Translations under genes and position numbers: made by a program | Origin: Paludibacter sp. | GTDB taxonomy: Bacteria; Bacteroidota; Bacteroidia; Bacteroidales; Paludibacteraceae | Assembly: GCA_028692715.1 (NCBI GenBank) | Contig: JAQUWU010000007.1 | Span: forward strand, 1-64,000 | Direction of reading: 5' to 3' | Length of the DNA: 64,000 bases | The notes under the pieces: generated by a model | What the model saw: only the letters and a program-made list of their open reading frames with translations | Told to the model about the DNA's origin: nothing | The model's database searches: none | In this document: in pieces, positions 9,300 to 19,900 of the stretch | Position numbering within the stretch: the stretch's first letter is position 1 | How the letters are laid out: each line of letters opens with the position of its first letter

Positions 9300-9590
9300 A
9301 TGAGGAAGAAAAATACAGAATTGTTGAGTGACGTTATTAAACAGGTGTTGAGGCAACAACATTTGGATAAACCACTATATGAAAAACGACTGATTGATGC
9401 CTGGCCTCAGGTTTTAGGGAATAATATTGTTCAATACACTTCGAATCTGAAGATTTCCAACAGAGTTTTATATGTTAGCCTGACATCTTCTGTGCTTCGC
9501 CACGATTTGTTTTTATCCCGCGAACAAATAAAAAACTCTTTAAACAAACAAGTTGGTGCAGAAGTTATAATCGATATTATTTTTAAATAA
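9300..9590 (+). CDS. DUF721 (DciA-like) protein
   Basis: Small basic protein of 96 residues in the DUF721 family. The family hallmarks are visible: LSDVIKQVLRQQHL near the start, a central IDAWPQVLGNNIVQYTSNLKI, then a KH-like strand-helix with LYVSLTSSVLRHDLFLSREQIKNSLN. DUF721 includes DciA, the helicase loader or operator used by bacteria without DnaC; whether Bacteroidota members do this job is inferred. The longer frame starts with GTG inside the heptamer repeat, so I chose the ATG at 9300. It is probably co-transcribed with the glucosaminidase gene. Confidence 0.8.
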   Translation: MRKKNTELLSDVIKQVLRQQHLDKPLYEKRLIDAWPQVLGNNIVQYTSNLKISNRVLYVSLTSSVLRHDLFLSREQIKNSLNKQVGAEVIIDIIFK

Positions 9591-9738
9591 TACCGATTGT
9601 ACAAACAATATAGCCCAATTTCGACCCTGCCTACAGACAAGTTCGTCAGATTATTCAGTTTGTTTGTAAACATCTGCATTAACAACTGTAGACAGTCAAA
9701 ATAATTGAGTCATATTAAATGAACAGTTATTCTGACTT

Positions 9739-10404
9739 TCAATTCGGTTCTTTCACCCAAATTTTATCTTTTAAATGATAAACGAAGATTTGGTCATTTA
9801 CGAAAGGGTCTAATTGTTTCTTGTCTTCTACACTTAAAAACTGCAAACTGTTATTTTTAGCGCTAATTGTATTCGTATCCACACCAAAACTAAGTGTAAT
9901 AAAACTTGTTTTCATTACGTTTTTAATCCATTGTTTGTCTTTAACTGTTTTAATAAGACTGTCATTATTTATCCAATCGGTTGCATCCGGCATTTTAAAT
10001 TTAAGCGGCACTACATTCCATGCTGTATCATAAAACTGTATAGCAGACTGACAAACCGGTGCACAAACAGTTGATATTATTCCTACAATCGGTACATTGC
10101 CGTTAATATTAAACAACTTTATTTCAAAAGTTGAAACAAGGGTGTTTTTTACTTTTATGACTTGATGTACTGAATCAAAAACAGTAATATAAGCCTGGTT
10201 ACCAAAACGATTTGTCACACTATCACTCTGCCCTACTTTAAAATACTCCAATAATTCGAGCCTATTTTGCTTACTAAGTGTAGGATTCAGTACATCGGGC
10301 ATATTTGTGTAAACACTCTCGATAGTTTGAGAAAATACTCCCTGAAAAACAAACAGCAAACTGCTAAGTATAATTATTTTATTTTTTAATTTCTGTAGTG
10401 TCAT
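9739..10404 (-). CDS. DUF3256 family secreted protein
   Basis: Exported protein of 221 residues matching the Bacteroidales DUF3256 family: a signal peptide (about 1-26, ending VFSQ), then TIESVYTNMPDVLNPTLSKQNRLELLEYF and a beta-rich remainder. No catalytic motif is recognisable and the function is unknown. Its start codon lies inside the end of the TamB gene (26-base overlap), which suggests translational coupling and a role connected with the envelope. Confidence 0.75.
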   Translation of the reverse strand: MTLQKLKNKIIILSSLLFVFQGVFSQTIESVYTNMPDVLNPTLSKQNRLELLEYFKVGQSDSVTNRFGNQAYITVFDSVHQVIKVKNTLVSTFEIKLFNINGNVPIVGIISTVCAPVCQSAIQFYDTAWNVVPLKFKMPDATDWINNDSLIKTVKDKQWIKNVMKTSFITLSFGVDTNTISAKNNSLQFLSVEDKKQLDPFVNDQIFVYHLKDKIWVKEPN

Positions 10405-13400
10405 TTTTTATTTCGTTTTTTTGTTTCCCTGTCAATAAACGCCAGTAATATTTAAATAAATCATCAACAGTAGCAAATTCCTCTTTGTAAATAATACCAA
10501 ATCCCTGAGAGCTTATTCCATTGTTAGTTAATCGATAACGATCAACCGTGTGGCTATAACCTTTTAACCTTAGTTTACCGGCCTCCGAGAGTAAGTATTC
10601 TATATCCACATCGCTAATAAAGCGATTTGTATTGGTACTGTAAATATCAGTTCTGTAACCGAAATTACCATTTAGCACCCATCTATTATTCGGTTGATAA
10701 TTAATCTGAGCCTGAACATCACTACTTTCCAAATCGGTTTTACTGTAATCAATACCAAATGAGAAATTATTGCTTTTAATCATTTGAGTGAGCCAACTGT
10801 TTAATTGAGCACTAGCGGTTGAAACCGCAAATGACAATGCTTCGTTTGCACCCAGATTATTGGTAGTTGTTGAACTGCTGGCATTATCAAGAAGATAGAA
10901 CTTATTGAACACCAGCAAATATAAAATCTGACGGTTCATCATTTCATCGGTGTTAATAATGTTATTTACCAATTGTTTTACCCTTTCCTCACTCGAAGGC
11001 AGATCAATCCCAAAATTAATGCTTGGTTTCATCAGATTATCGGTAAGTTTCAATTCACAGTTTACAGGCACAGTTGTTCGCGAAATGGAGAGCAAATCAC
11101 TTTCGTCCAATAAGTCACGCAACGAAGCGGTTAGCGAATAAAGAGCTCGAATATCTACCTGAGCGTTAAACGGATCTCCCGTCCATGCAAGAGTGCTGCC
11201 CTGATCAATTTTAAATTCCTTACGAATAAGATTCTGTAAAGTAAACAAGTAATAGCCATTACTAATCGTATACGTACCATAGAGTTTTAAATCAGAATAT
11301 GAATCAAATTCCACTCGTAGATTTCCGTTTCCTTTACCGGTGATAACATCTCCACCTTTCGGGTCTATGAGAAGCTCCATTTCGGCTGCCGGTGTGGCTT
11401 CCAACTGAAGATTTACTTTCACATTTATTCCTTTTTTTGTTGGAGACTTTGTCTCGACAACTTCTTTTTGAACTATATTTTTATTTACAAATCTAATAAA
11501 ACTATTATCCGAAGCACTGGAAGCACCACCCATATTGATAAAACATTTTGTATTCGGCTGAGACACAGCATCAACATCAATATTGGCTACTTTTTCGTCT
11601 CCATAAATATGTACTTTCCCGTTTGCATAAGCTTTACCAAAGAAATAATCGTTGTCCTCATTTTTTGTATTAAGCGCAAGTATATTTTTAGATTCCAGAT
11701 TTACATCGTAAACCATTTCTTTAAAGGTACCATTATGATTCAATCGTCCGGACATTACTCCCTGATTTCTTTCCTCATCGTAGACTTTTACATTTTCAAA
11801 TTCAATTGATTTGCGTTTCAAACGGACTGTGTCGTTAAAAAAGTAGGTTGTTTTCAACATTTTAACGGATGCCTGCGCTTTGTCGACATACACATTTCCA
11901 GAGAAACCAAGCGTTTTTGAAGGGCCATACATTCTCACATAGCCCGAACCATAACCTTTTACATTTTGTACTACACTTTCAAGATAAGGTGATAAAAATT
12001 CAATAGGCAAATTGTGAGCTTTAAAAAGAAAATCGAGCGAATCGCTATGCGGAATAAAAACGCCATGGGCCAAAGCGATTGTATCTTTTTTATCATTCCA
12101 AAAAATGCCACTTGCCACCATTTGATTATTTTCTCTGTCCCATGTCGAAATTAATTTTGCATCACCAATAGGTTTATCATTAAGAGCAACTTTTTTAACA
12201 TCTAATTTTGCTTCGAAAACCGGTTCATGAAGCACTTTGAATAGTGTGGCTTTCCCTGTCACAAAGCCTCCAATTGTAATTGTTTTCAGTTGTAGTAGTT
12301 TCAGAATAAATTCCAGGTTCAAATCATTCATTGTAACCATTAAACTATCTTTCTGGCTTTTGGAGGCTATTCCATCTATTTTAATAAATTGTTTTTTACT
12401 ATCAAAAAGAAAATCCTTAATATTGATTGTACTATCTGTATTAAGATTAATAGTACCTGCATGAAGATTCCAAATGGAATCAGCAATAATTATTTGAGTG
12501 GGCAATATATCTACTTTTGCCGCAATTTTTCCTGATTCATTTCGTAGTTTTGTTGTAGCCACAATTTCTCCCGCATTGGTAACTTCATTTGTATTTTGCC
12601 AACCCAATTTTGTGTTCAACGAATCCTTGTCGGCTGATGCAACCAAAAACATATTTAATTGTCCCAGTTTCTCTGTTACCTGAGCACGGGTAGTCAGATT
12701 CAGTTTATTATTTTGATTTTCGCAAAATAAACTCAGATTATTAACATGTAATTTATTCAGAGTTATAGTCGGGAACAATCCATTGAAATTAATTTTATTT
12801 GTTTTTTCATCAATCGATCCATTAACAGTAGAAATTCCCTCCAACTTATAAGGCAATTCCATTACATCCGAAATATCCTCTGTGTTCTCAATTTTCAAAT
12901 TTACATCAATATGATTAGGTTCACGATTTGCCGTAATTATACTATTTACAGCACTCAACGCAGGTAAATATTTCTGAACAATCTGATTTATTGTCTCACC
13001 AATAGTACTGTATTTAAAGTTTCCACTAAATGCGCCATTGATTACATCCGACTCAATACCAATAAAACTGGAACTATTCTCAATACGAGAGACTATTCTT
13101 ACATTATCAACATTAAGAGTTTTATTTACTCGTTTATTATTAAAAACGATACTATCAAAACGAAGAAATCCATTAATATTATCGAGTGAATTCCCCACCA
13201 TATTTGTTTTAGCGTTGAACGAAAGTGTAGCCCCCGGATAAGTTTTAATTAAATGCAAAGCATTCAGGTTGGTATCCATCAATTTTAACTCAAAATCAAA
13301 AATTGGTAATTTTTGTGTTAAATCAATGATACCATTAAAATTTGCATGAATATTTTCATCCTGTACTTCAACTTTTCCATCGAAACCATTCCCATCGTAT

Positions 13401-14860
13401 TTCCCTCCAAAGTGAATATCACGATAGGAATAACCATTGAATTCAATAAGTGGAACCGTAGCAACAATACTTCCCTTTATTGCACTGAATTCCAATTTAC
13501 TCCCTTTCGTATTAAAGTCAAAAGACACTTTTCCCAACTGTTTATTGTTCAATAACTTTCCAAGCATAAAGTTGTTTGTCTTCAACGTACCATTGTACTT
13601 TAAATCTCTAAACTTATTTTCAAGTTGTATCAGAATATCAGTGGAAACACTTCCAAGATTTGTGTTAAAATTTCCATAAGCCACAAGATTATTCAGGAAT
13701 CCTGTGATATTACCTTTGTATCGGATTAAACCTAACTGATTCAACTCTTTTGGCAACAGAAAAGGTTTCTGCGAAAATTGTGAAATAAAATCCTGTAAAT
13801 CTCCTGTTTGAGCATGTAATTCGTTAATCTGACAATAAATAAAAGCTTCGTCAAGATTTGGTAATCCACTAACATCCACATCGGCATTAAAAACGACTGA
13901 TTTACCGTAAGTCAGTTCAAGTTTCTGAATTTTTAAATTTGAAATTCTACCGGCAACTAATCCGTTTAAAGAAGCAATACCATGTACATTTTTTAAATCG
14001 GGAATAAATGACTTTAAATCTGAAAGTGAAATGTAAGAATCATGAATAGGAGCATATAATTTCACTTTTTGAATAAAATTTTTCAGATCGGCAAGGCTGT
14101 CGTATTTCAAACTAACATCTTCAAAAAGCAATCTGGAGGCAGGAAGTTGTATGTTCAACGAGGGAATTGAAACACCCTTGTTTGAAGCAAAAATCAGTGT
14201 GCTTATATCTTGAATAATTATGCCGGATTTTTCTTTGGCATTTAAATATTTTATTTCTGCACTCAGCGTATCCTTTTTAAGTTCATTCAGCGACAAATCG
14301 AGGTTCAATCCAAAAAATTTCATTCGATTGATATTGAATATATTAGATGGAAGATCCTTGTATAATTTATCATTCGTATAAGAGAACTTTGAGTTTTTAA
14401 GTTGAAACCGTTCAACTTTATATACTACATTTGACGAATCATTTTTAGCATTTTTCGAAAAAGCTTTTATAACAAAATCGAGATTGCTAACTCCCATTGT
14501 ATCAACTTTCAGATTAGCATACAATTCATTGAATTCAACCGATTTGAAAAATATTTTCCCATTAAAAAATCTCCAGAAACTAAAATGAGCAGTAGCTTCT
14601 TTTGTATATATGAGCGTGTCTTGTTTTAAATCTTCAACATATAAATCGTGAATATCAATTGCATTAAAGAGCTTATAATCGATTAGTCCGACAGTGACTT
14701 TAGTATGTAACAATCCGGTGAGTTCATAGACGACAGTATCAGAAATAAAGCGTTGTATCTTACTGCTTTGCAGTAAGATAGGAATCATTGCCAGTAATAT
14801 AATTATTACCGAAACGCTTATTCTTATTATATTAAGTGTTTTTTTTATACCTTTGAGCAT
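10379..14860 (-). CDS. tamB: TamB-like translocation/assembly module protein (AsmA/DUF490 family)
   Basis: Very long protein of 1493 residues with one N-terminal membrane anchor (about 13-32) and an extended, repetitive beta-strand body typical of the TamB/AsmA bridge proteins that span the periplasm and carry lipid or help assemble outer-membrane proteins. The C-terminal ~350 residues have the conserved TamB domain pattern: a GNLRVEFDSYSDLKLYGTYTISNGYY-like segment, PFNAQVDIRALYSL, the glycine/leucine strands, and a final beta-barrel-like end. The stop overlaps the DUF3256 gene. A TACTTTTG -7 motif ends seven bases before the ATG. A TamA partner is not in the window. Confidence 0.88.
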   Translation of the reverse strand: MLKGIKKTLNIIRISVSVIIILLAMIPILLQSSKIQRFISDTVVYELTGLLHTKVTVGLIDYKLFNAIDIHDLYVEDLKQDTLIYTKEATAHFSFWRFFNGKIFFKSVEFNELYANLKVDTMGVSNLDFVIKAFSKNAKNDSSNVVYKVERFQLKNSKFSYTNDKLYKDLPSNIFNINRMKFFGLNLDLSLNELKKDTLSAEIKYLNAKEKSGIIIQDISTLIFASNKGVSIPSLNIQLPASRLLFEDVSLKYDSLADLKNFIQKVKLYAPIHDSYISLSDLKSFIPDLKNVHGIASLNGLVAGRISNLKIQKLELTYGKSVVFNADVDVSGLPNLDEAFIYCQINELHAQTGDLQDFISQFSQKPFLLPKELNQLGLIRYKGNITGFLNNLVAYGNFNTNLGSVSTDILIQLENKFRDLKYNGTLKTNNFMLGKLLNNKQLGKVSFDFNTKGSKLEFSAIKGSIVATVPLIEFNGYSYRDIHFGGKYDGNGFDGKVEVQDENIHANFNGIIDLTQKLPIFDFELKLMDTNLNALHLIKTYPGATLSFNAKTNMVGNSLDNINGFLRFDSIVFNNKRVNKTLNVDNVRIVSRIENSSSFIGIESDVINGAFSGNFKYSTIGETINQIVQKYLPALSAVNSIITANREPNHIDVNLKIENTEDISDVMELPYKLEGISTVNGSIDEKTNKINFNGLFPTITLNKLHVNNLSLFCENQNNKLNLTTRAQVTEKLGQLNMFLVASADKDSLNTKLGWQNTNEVTNAGEIVATTKLRNESGKIAAKVDILPTQIIIADSIWNLHAGTINLNTDSTINIKDFLFDSKKQFIKIDGIASKSQKDSLMVTMNDLNLEFILKLLQLKTITIGGFVTGKATLFKVLHEPVFEAKLDVKKVALNDKPIGDAKLISTWDRENNQMVASGIFWNDKKDTIALAHGVFIPHSDSLDFLFKAHNLPIEFLSPYLESVVQNVKGYGSGYVRMYGPSKTLGFSGNVYVDKAQASVKMLKTTYFFNDTVRLKRKSIEFENVKVYDEERNQGVMSGRLNHNGTFKEMVYDVNLESKNILALNTKNEDNDYFFGKAYANGKVHIYGDEKVANIDVDAVSQPNTKCFINMGGASSASDNSFIRFVNKNIVQKEVVETKSPTKKGINVKVNLQLEATPAAEMELLIDPKGGDVITGKGNGNLRVEFDSYSDLKLYGTYTISNGYYLFTLQNLIRKEFKIDQGSTLAWTGDPFNAQVDIRALYSLTASLRDLLDESDLLSISRTTVPVNCELKLTDNLMKPSINFGIDLPSSEERVKQLVNNIINTDEMMNRQILYLLVFNKFYLLDNASSSTTTNNLGANEALSFAVSTASAQLNSWLTQMIKSNNFSFGIDYSKTDLESSDVQAQINYQPNNRWVLNGNFGYRTDIYSTNTNRFISDVDIEYLLSEAGKLRLKGYSHTVDRYRLTNNGISSQGFGIIYKEEFATVDDLFKYYWRLLTGKQKNEIKNDTTEIKK

Positions 14861-14867
14861 TATTTTG

Positions 14868-14875
14868 CAAAAGTA
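14868..14875 (-). promoter_or_regulatory. -7 promoter element immediately before tamB
   Basis: TACTTTTG on the minus strand is an exact match to TAnnTTTG and ends seven bases before the tamB ATG. If used, transcription would start at or within a few bases of the start codon. Confidence 0.5.
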
Positions 14876-15023
14876 AATAATAAATTTGTGATTTTATGCG
14901 GAAATAACAATTACAAATCAATATATACAAATAAACTGTTTAACAATTGTCGTGCCATAGCAGCTATATATCTTATATTTCACATAAAGATACGACATAT
15001 ATTTCTTTTTTTTGATTTAACGA

Positions 15024-16052
15024 ATGAGTTCAACTATTATATTAGGCATCGAATCATCCTGCGACGACACATCGGCTTCAGTTATTTGCGATGGTGTAAT
15101 GCTTTCAAATGTAATTGCAAATCAGGCGATTCACTCAAGTTATGGTGGTGTTGTTCCTGAACTTGCCTCGCGGGCACATCAGCTCAACATAATTCCCGTA
15201 GTACATGAAGCTTTGAAACGAGCCGGAATTGAAAAACATCAACTTAGTGCTATAGCTTTTACCCGCGGTCCCGGATTACTGGGTTCGTTATTGGTGGGTA
15301 CATCGTTTGCCAAAGGCCTTGCTCAATCTTTACAAATTCCACTAGTAGATGTAAATCATCTACAAGCACATGTGTTAGCACATTTTATAAGCGAAGGAAA
15401 AGCAGATGAACAACGACCCGAATTTCCGTTTTTATGCTTGCTCGTTTCCGGTGGGAATTCCCAAATTGTATTAGTAAAAAGCTACGACAACATGGAAGTA
15501 ATAGGGCAAACAATAGACGATGCAGCAGGTGAAGCTTTTGATAAATGCGCTAAAGTAATGGGGCTTCCCTACCCCGGCGGACCCCACATCGACCGCTTGG
15601 CAAAAGATGGAAATGCGAAAGCATTTGTATTCAACAAGCCTCATATTCCGGACTATAATTACAGTTTTAGTGGATTGAAAACGTCTTTTCTTTATCTCTT
15701 GCGTGACAAGACAAAGGAAAATCCGAATTTTGTTGAAGAAAACTTAAACGATATTTGTGCTTCGCTACAAGCTACTGTGATTGATATTTTAATGAATAAA
15801 CTCCGAAAAGCGGCTAAAGATCTCAACATAAAACAAGTGGCTGTTGCAGGTGGAGTTTCGGCAAATACAGCTTTACGCCAAGCCTTTCACGACCATGCAG
15901 CAAAATACAACTGGGAAGTATTTATTCCACCTTTTGCTTTTACAACCGATAATGCAGCAATGATTGCAATTACAGGTTATTTTAAATACCTGAAGAATGA
16001 CTTTTGTTCTATTGAAAAAGTTCCGTTTTCGAGGGTAACAAATAAATTTTAA
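15024..16052 (+). CDS. tsaD: tRNA N6-adenosine threonylcarbamoyltransferase TsaD
   Basis: Transfers the threonylcarbamoyl group to adenosine 37 of ANN-reading tRNAs, working with TsaB, TsaC and TsaE. The length of 342 residues is standard. It has the ASKHA-fold start ILGIESSCDDTSAS at 6-19, the metal-binding His112 and His116 in NHLQAHVLAH, the GGNSQIV strand, the DDAAGEAFDK motif, and the C-terminal GGVSANTALR and TTDNAAMIA blocks. It diverges from tamB with about 160 bases between the starts. Confidence 0.97.
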   Translation: MSSTIILGIESSCDDTSASVICDGVMLSNVIANQAIHSSYGGVVPELASRAHQLNIIPVVHEALKRAGIEKHQLSAIAFTRGPGLLGSLLVGTSFAKGLAQSLQIPLVDVNHLQAHVLAHFISEGKADEQRPEFPFLCLLVSGGNSQIVLVKSYDNMEVIGQTIDDAAGEAFDKCAKVMGLPYPGGPHIDRLAKDGNAKAFVFNKPHIPDYNYSFSGLKTSFLYLLRDKTKENPNFVEENLNDICASLQATVIDILMNKLRKAAKDLNIKQVAVAGGVSANTALRQAFHDHAAKYNWEVFIPPFAFTTDNAAMIAITGYFKYLKNDFCSIEKVPFSRVTNKF

Positions 16053-16126
16053 AATCTGCCCAATCCTGTCTAAGATCAGATAATCCAATAAAAATGGAAA
16101 ATAGCCATATGAATTTACTGGTTAAT

Positions 16127-16160
16127 TGAAAGTAAAATACTTGAATTTAATTTACTTTCA
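16127..16160. repeat. Inverted repeat upstream of the exosortase-like gene
   Basis: TGAAAGTAAA at 16127-16136 is exactly repeated in reverse complement at 16151-16160, 28 bases before the exosortase start codon. It could be a weak terminator for tsaD or an operator; the sequence does not decide. Confidence 0.55.
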
Positions 16161-16187
16161 GTCATAAAATGATTGTTTTTTTGAAAT

Positions 16188-16790
16188 ATGAAAATTAATG
16201 CATTAAAATTTCCAGAGAAGCTTGAACCTTTTAAAGGTGTCATTCTGTTTGCAGTAGTAATGATGGTTTCCAATTTTTTTTGGAAATACAATGTATTGGG
16301 AGACGATGTGAACCGATTGGATTCAGTCGTCACTTTTTGGGGCATTAATATTTCTGCACCTTTTATATGGATGGCAAAACATTCAGCAATGCTTTCTGTT
16401 GCTATATTAAATTTTCTGGGTTCTGATGTCATTCTTAAACCCGGAAATATTTTTGAACACACAACCGGTTATCGAATACAAATTGTATGGGCTTGTACCG
16501 GTTTAAAACAAGCTTATATATTTTTCTGTATTCTTGCTTTTTCACGTGGCTCCTGGCGCAAAAAATTGTGGTATATCCCCCTTGGACTTTTAATTGTTTT
16601 TGTATTTAATATTTTCAGGATTGTATTTATTATTGGCATCAGTGAATATCATCCTGAATGGTTCCATTTCCTTCATATTTATGCATTTAAATATTCATTT
16701 TACGGAATCATTTTTCTAATGTGGGTTCTCTGGGAAGAAAAAATTTCTAAAAAGAAACTAAAGAACACACATACAGAAATCACTCAATAA
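16188..16790 (+). CDS. Exosortase/archaeosortase family membrane protein
   Basis: Polytopic inner-membrane protein of 200 residues with the catalytic signature of the exosortase/archaeosortase transpeptidase superfamily: Cys103 in WACTGLKQ, Arg144 in NIFRI and His163 in LHIYAFKYS, each next to a membrane helix. Six or so helices are predicted (about 17-35, 47-75, 105-120, 127-147, 160-180). Family members cut C-terminal sorting signals (PEP-CTERM and relatives) and attach the protein to another molecule. No such signal is found on any protein in this window, so its target lies elsewhere or is of an unrecognised type. The next gene encodes a secreted CotH protein with a different (type IX) sorting domain. 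Confidence 0.8.
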   Translation: MKINALKFPEKLEPFKGVILFAVVMMVSNFFWKYNVLGDDVNRLDSVVTFWGINISAPFIWMAKHSAMLSVAILNFLGSDVILKPGNIFEHTTGYRIQIVWACTGLKQAYIFFCILAFSRGSWRKKLWYIPLGLLIVFVFNIFRIVFIIGISEYHPEWFHFLHIYAFKYSFYGIIFLMWVLWEEKISKKKLKNTHTEITQ

Positions 16791-16819
16791 TTAATTAAAA
16801 AACCGAACTCTAGATTTTT

Positions 16820-16849
16820 AAAGACTGACACAAGAACGTATCAGTCTTT
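16820..16849 (+). terminator. Hairpin terminator after the exosortase-like gene
   Basis: AAAGACTGA pairs with TCAGTCTTT (nine pairs), followed by a short T-rich run. It separates the exosortase gene from the CotH gene, so the two are probably not one transcript. Confidence 0.65.
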
Positions 16850-16879
16850 GTTTATTAAAAAAAAACTAAATAAAATTCA

Positions 16880-16887
16880 TATCTTTG
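16880..16887 (+). promoter_or_regulatory. -7 promoter element for the CotH gene
   Basis: TATCTTTG matches TAnnTTTG and would give an 80-base untranslated leader. It lies after the terminator hairpin, which supports independent expression of the CotH gene. Confidence 0.45.
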
Positions 16888-16972
16888 ATGCAGTTTTTAA
16901 AATACTTAGCGAGAAACAATACACTTGACGAATGCCCTGTTTTTCAAAAAAAAATCACATTAACAAATTTCA

Positions 16973-19900
16973 ATGAAAAAATCATGTATTTTTATCAATG
17001 TCGTTATACTGTTCATTTTTACAGTATTAATATCAAATATTTCGGCCCAAACAATTCGTATCAATGAATTTTTAGCCTTAAATTCGAGTTCTCTCAGGGA
17101 TGAAGATGGCGACTATTCTGATTGGATAGAAATTTATAATCCAACTTCGTCGACCATCAATTTACTCAATTGGTCATTAACAGATGACATAAATACTCCC
17201 GGAAAATGGAAGTTTCCGAATGTATCACTTACTGCAGGTAGATATCTTATGGTTTACGCATCGTCGAAAGACAGACGGATTCCGGAAAATAATCTGCACA
17301 CAAATTTTGAATTGAATGGCAGTGGTGAATATCTAGGACTATATAATCCATCGGGCACTGCAATCAGTGATTTTAATCCAGCATTCCCGGCACAGGAAAC
17401 AAATATTACCTATGGTTTTTTAAACAATAGTTACATTCAATTTCTTGATCCAACACCCGGTAGCGATAATAATTTATCAACCGGAAGAGTTATTCCGGGA
17501 CCTGTTTTCAGTCAAAAACACGGATTTTATGATAGTTCATTTAAATTAAGGATTTCCACAGCCCTGACTAATGCACAGATTTATTACACAACGAATGGAA
17601 ATACACCGACAGATATAAATGGAACTTTATATACTTCAGAGCTTACTATTTCAAAAACCACCATTGTCAGAGCTATAATTTATATAGCTGGTGAAGTGCC
17701 AAGTAAAATATCCACTCAGAGCTATTTTTTTATTAATGACATTATTCATCAGCCCAATAATCCGGAAGGTTATCCTGTAAATTGGGGCCCTTACACGGCA
17801 ATATCGGGAACTGCGATTGGCGATTACGAAATAGATCCGGAATTGACAAATAACGCATCTTTTGCTGCTGATTTAAAAATAGCACTTAAAGAACTTCCAA
17901 GTATATCAATAGTTACTGATATTTCGAATTTATTTTCAGATTCAAAAGATACAGACACCGGAGGTATTTATATTTATCCGGGTGCGCCAATTACCGACTT
18001 CACCTACGATACCGGCAGAGGTTGGGAACGTTCTGCATCAGTTGAATATTTTGATACAAACAATAATTCTTTCCAACTGGATTGTGGATTAAGAATGCAG
18101 GGTGGACATAGCCGCCGTCCCGAGAAAAATCCGAAACATTCGTTCCTACTCAATTTTGATAGCGAATTTGGTTCTACAAAATTAAATTATCCTTTGATGG
18201 GAGAAAAAAGCAGTTCGGAATTTGACAAGCTGATTCTTCGTGCTGGTTTCGGAAACTCGTGGGTTCATCACGATAATAATCAGCGAATAAAAGCAACCTA
18301 CATGGAAGACATCTGGACAAAAGACACGCAAAGAGCAATGGGTCAACCAGCCAGCAACTCTATTTATGCACATCTTTTTCTAAACGGTATTTATTGGGGA
18401 ATATATGCTCCTTCAGAAAGAATGGATAAGGATTTTGCACAAAGATATTTAGGAGGCAATGATGATGATTATGATGTAATAAAGGATTATGCTGAAGTTT
18501 CGGATGGTAATATTCTGGCTTGGGATAAAATGCAGGAAATGGCAAATGCGGGTTTAGAAAGCAATGATAATTATCAACTTATACAAGGAAAAAATTCTGA
18601 TGGAACTCCAAATTATCAATCAGAGAGCTTGGTAGATGTTATTAATATTGCTGATTATATGTTAATTAATTTCTACGGTGGAAATTCTGATTGGGATAGT
18701 CATAACTGGACGGCCATGCGAAACCGAGTAAATCCAGGAAAAGGATTTAAATTTCTTTGCTGGGATGGAGAAATGATGTTTAGCTCTGTAAACACGAATA
18801 TTTTAAAAGAAAATAATGCAAATTGCCCCAGTAGAGTTTACCAGCAATTGTTGAAAAACGACGATTTTAAACATCTTTTAGCTGACAGAATTCAACGTCA
18901 TTGTTTTAACAATGGAGTTTTAACTCCCGATTCAGCTGCAGCACGGTGGCTTAAAAGAAAAGTTCAGATTGAAAATTCAATTATTGCAGAATCAGCACGA
19001 TGGGGAGATTATCGTCGCGATGTTCATCCTTACCAAACACAAGGACCATTTTATTTGTATACAAAAGAAGATTTTTGGGTTCCGCAACAAAGCTACATGC
19101 TGAATACTTACTTCCCTCAACGTACAGCTAAGTTCATTACCCAGTTACGCGATGCCGGAATTTTTCCATCAACCGATGCACCTATATTCTACATTAACGG
19201 GAAAAATAATTTCAGTTCTACAATCTCAAGTGGTGATCAGCTATCCATGAATACAACCAAAGGAACTATATATTATACAACAGATGATACCGATCCTGCC
19301 GACTGGACAAATAACACAGCCAGTAAAACTGCATCAATTTATACAAAAGGAATTTCAATTATTTCATCCTCATACTTTAAAGCACGTACATTATATAATG
19401 GAGAGTGGAGTGCTATCTGTAGTAATTTTTTTAGTATTCCATCTGATTATCATGATATTAAAATTACAGAAGTTCAATATCATCCTTTAAACGGGATATT
19501 AGTTGATAATAGTGAATTTGAATTTATTGAACTAAAAAACACCGGAACATCAACTTTAAATTTAGGTGGATTGCATTTTTCTGAAGCAATTGAATATGAA
19601 TTCCCATCAGAAACTGTTTTAAGTCCCGGAAAATTCATTGTATTAGCTTCCAATAGTACTCAGTTTCTATCACGTTATAGTTTCAGACCTTTTGACGAGT
19701 ATGATGGGAAACTGGATAATGCAGGAGAGAAAATAGTATTGAAAACAGCTGCAAATGATACAATTTCAGCTTTTAGTTACAATTCATCCGCCGATTGGCC
19801 CATTAAGTGCAATGGCGAAGGATATTCTCTTGTTCCAAATAAATCAAATCCAACAACTAATCAAACCAGCCCATCAGATTGGCGGGTTTCTTATCAAATC

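Noticed and set aside
16885-17067. Small plus-strand frame ahead of and overlapping the CotH start
   Set aside because: It is out of frame with the signal peptide of the CotH gene and has no recognisable content; probably chance in the leader.
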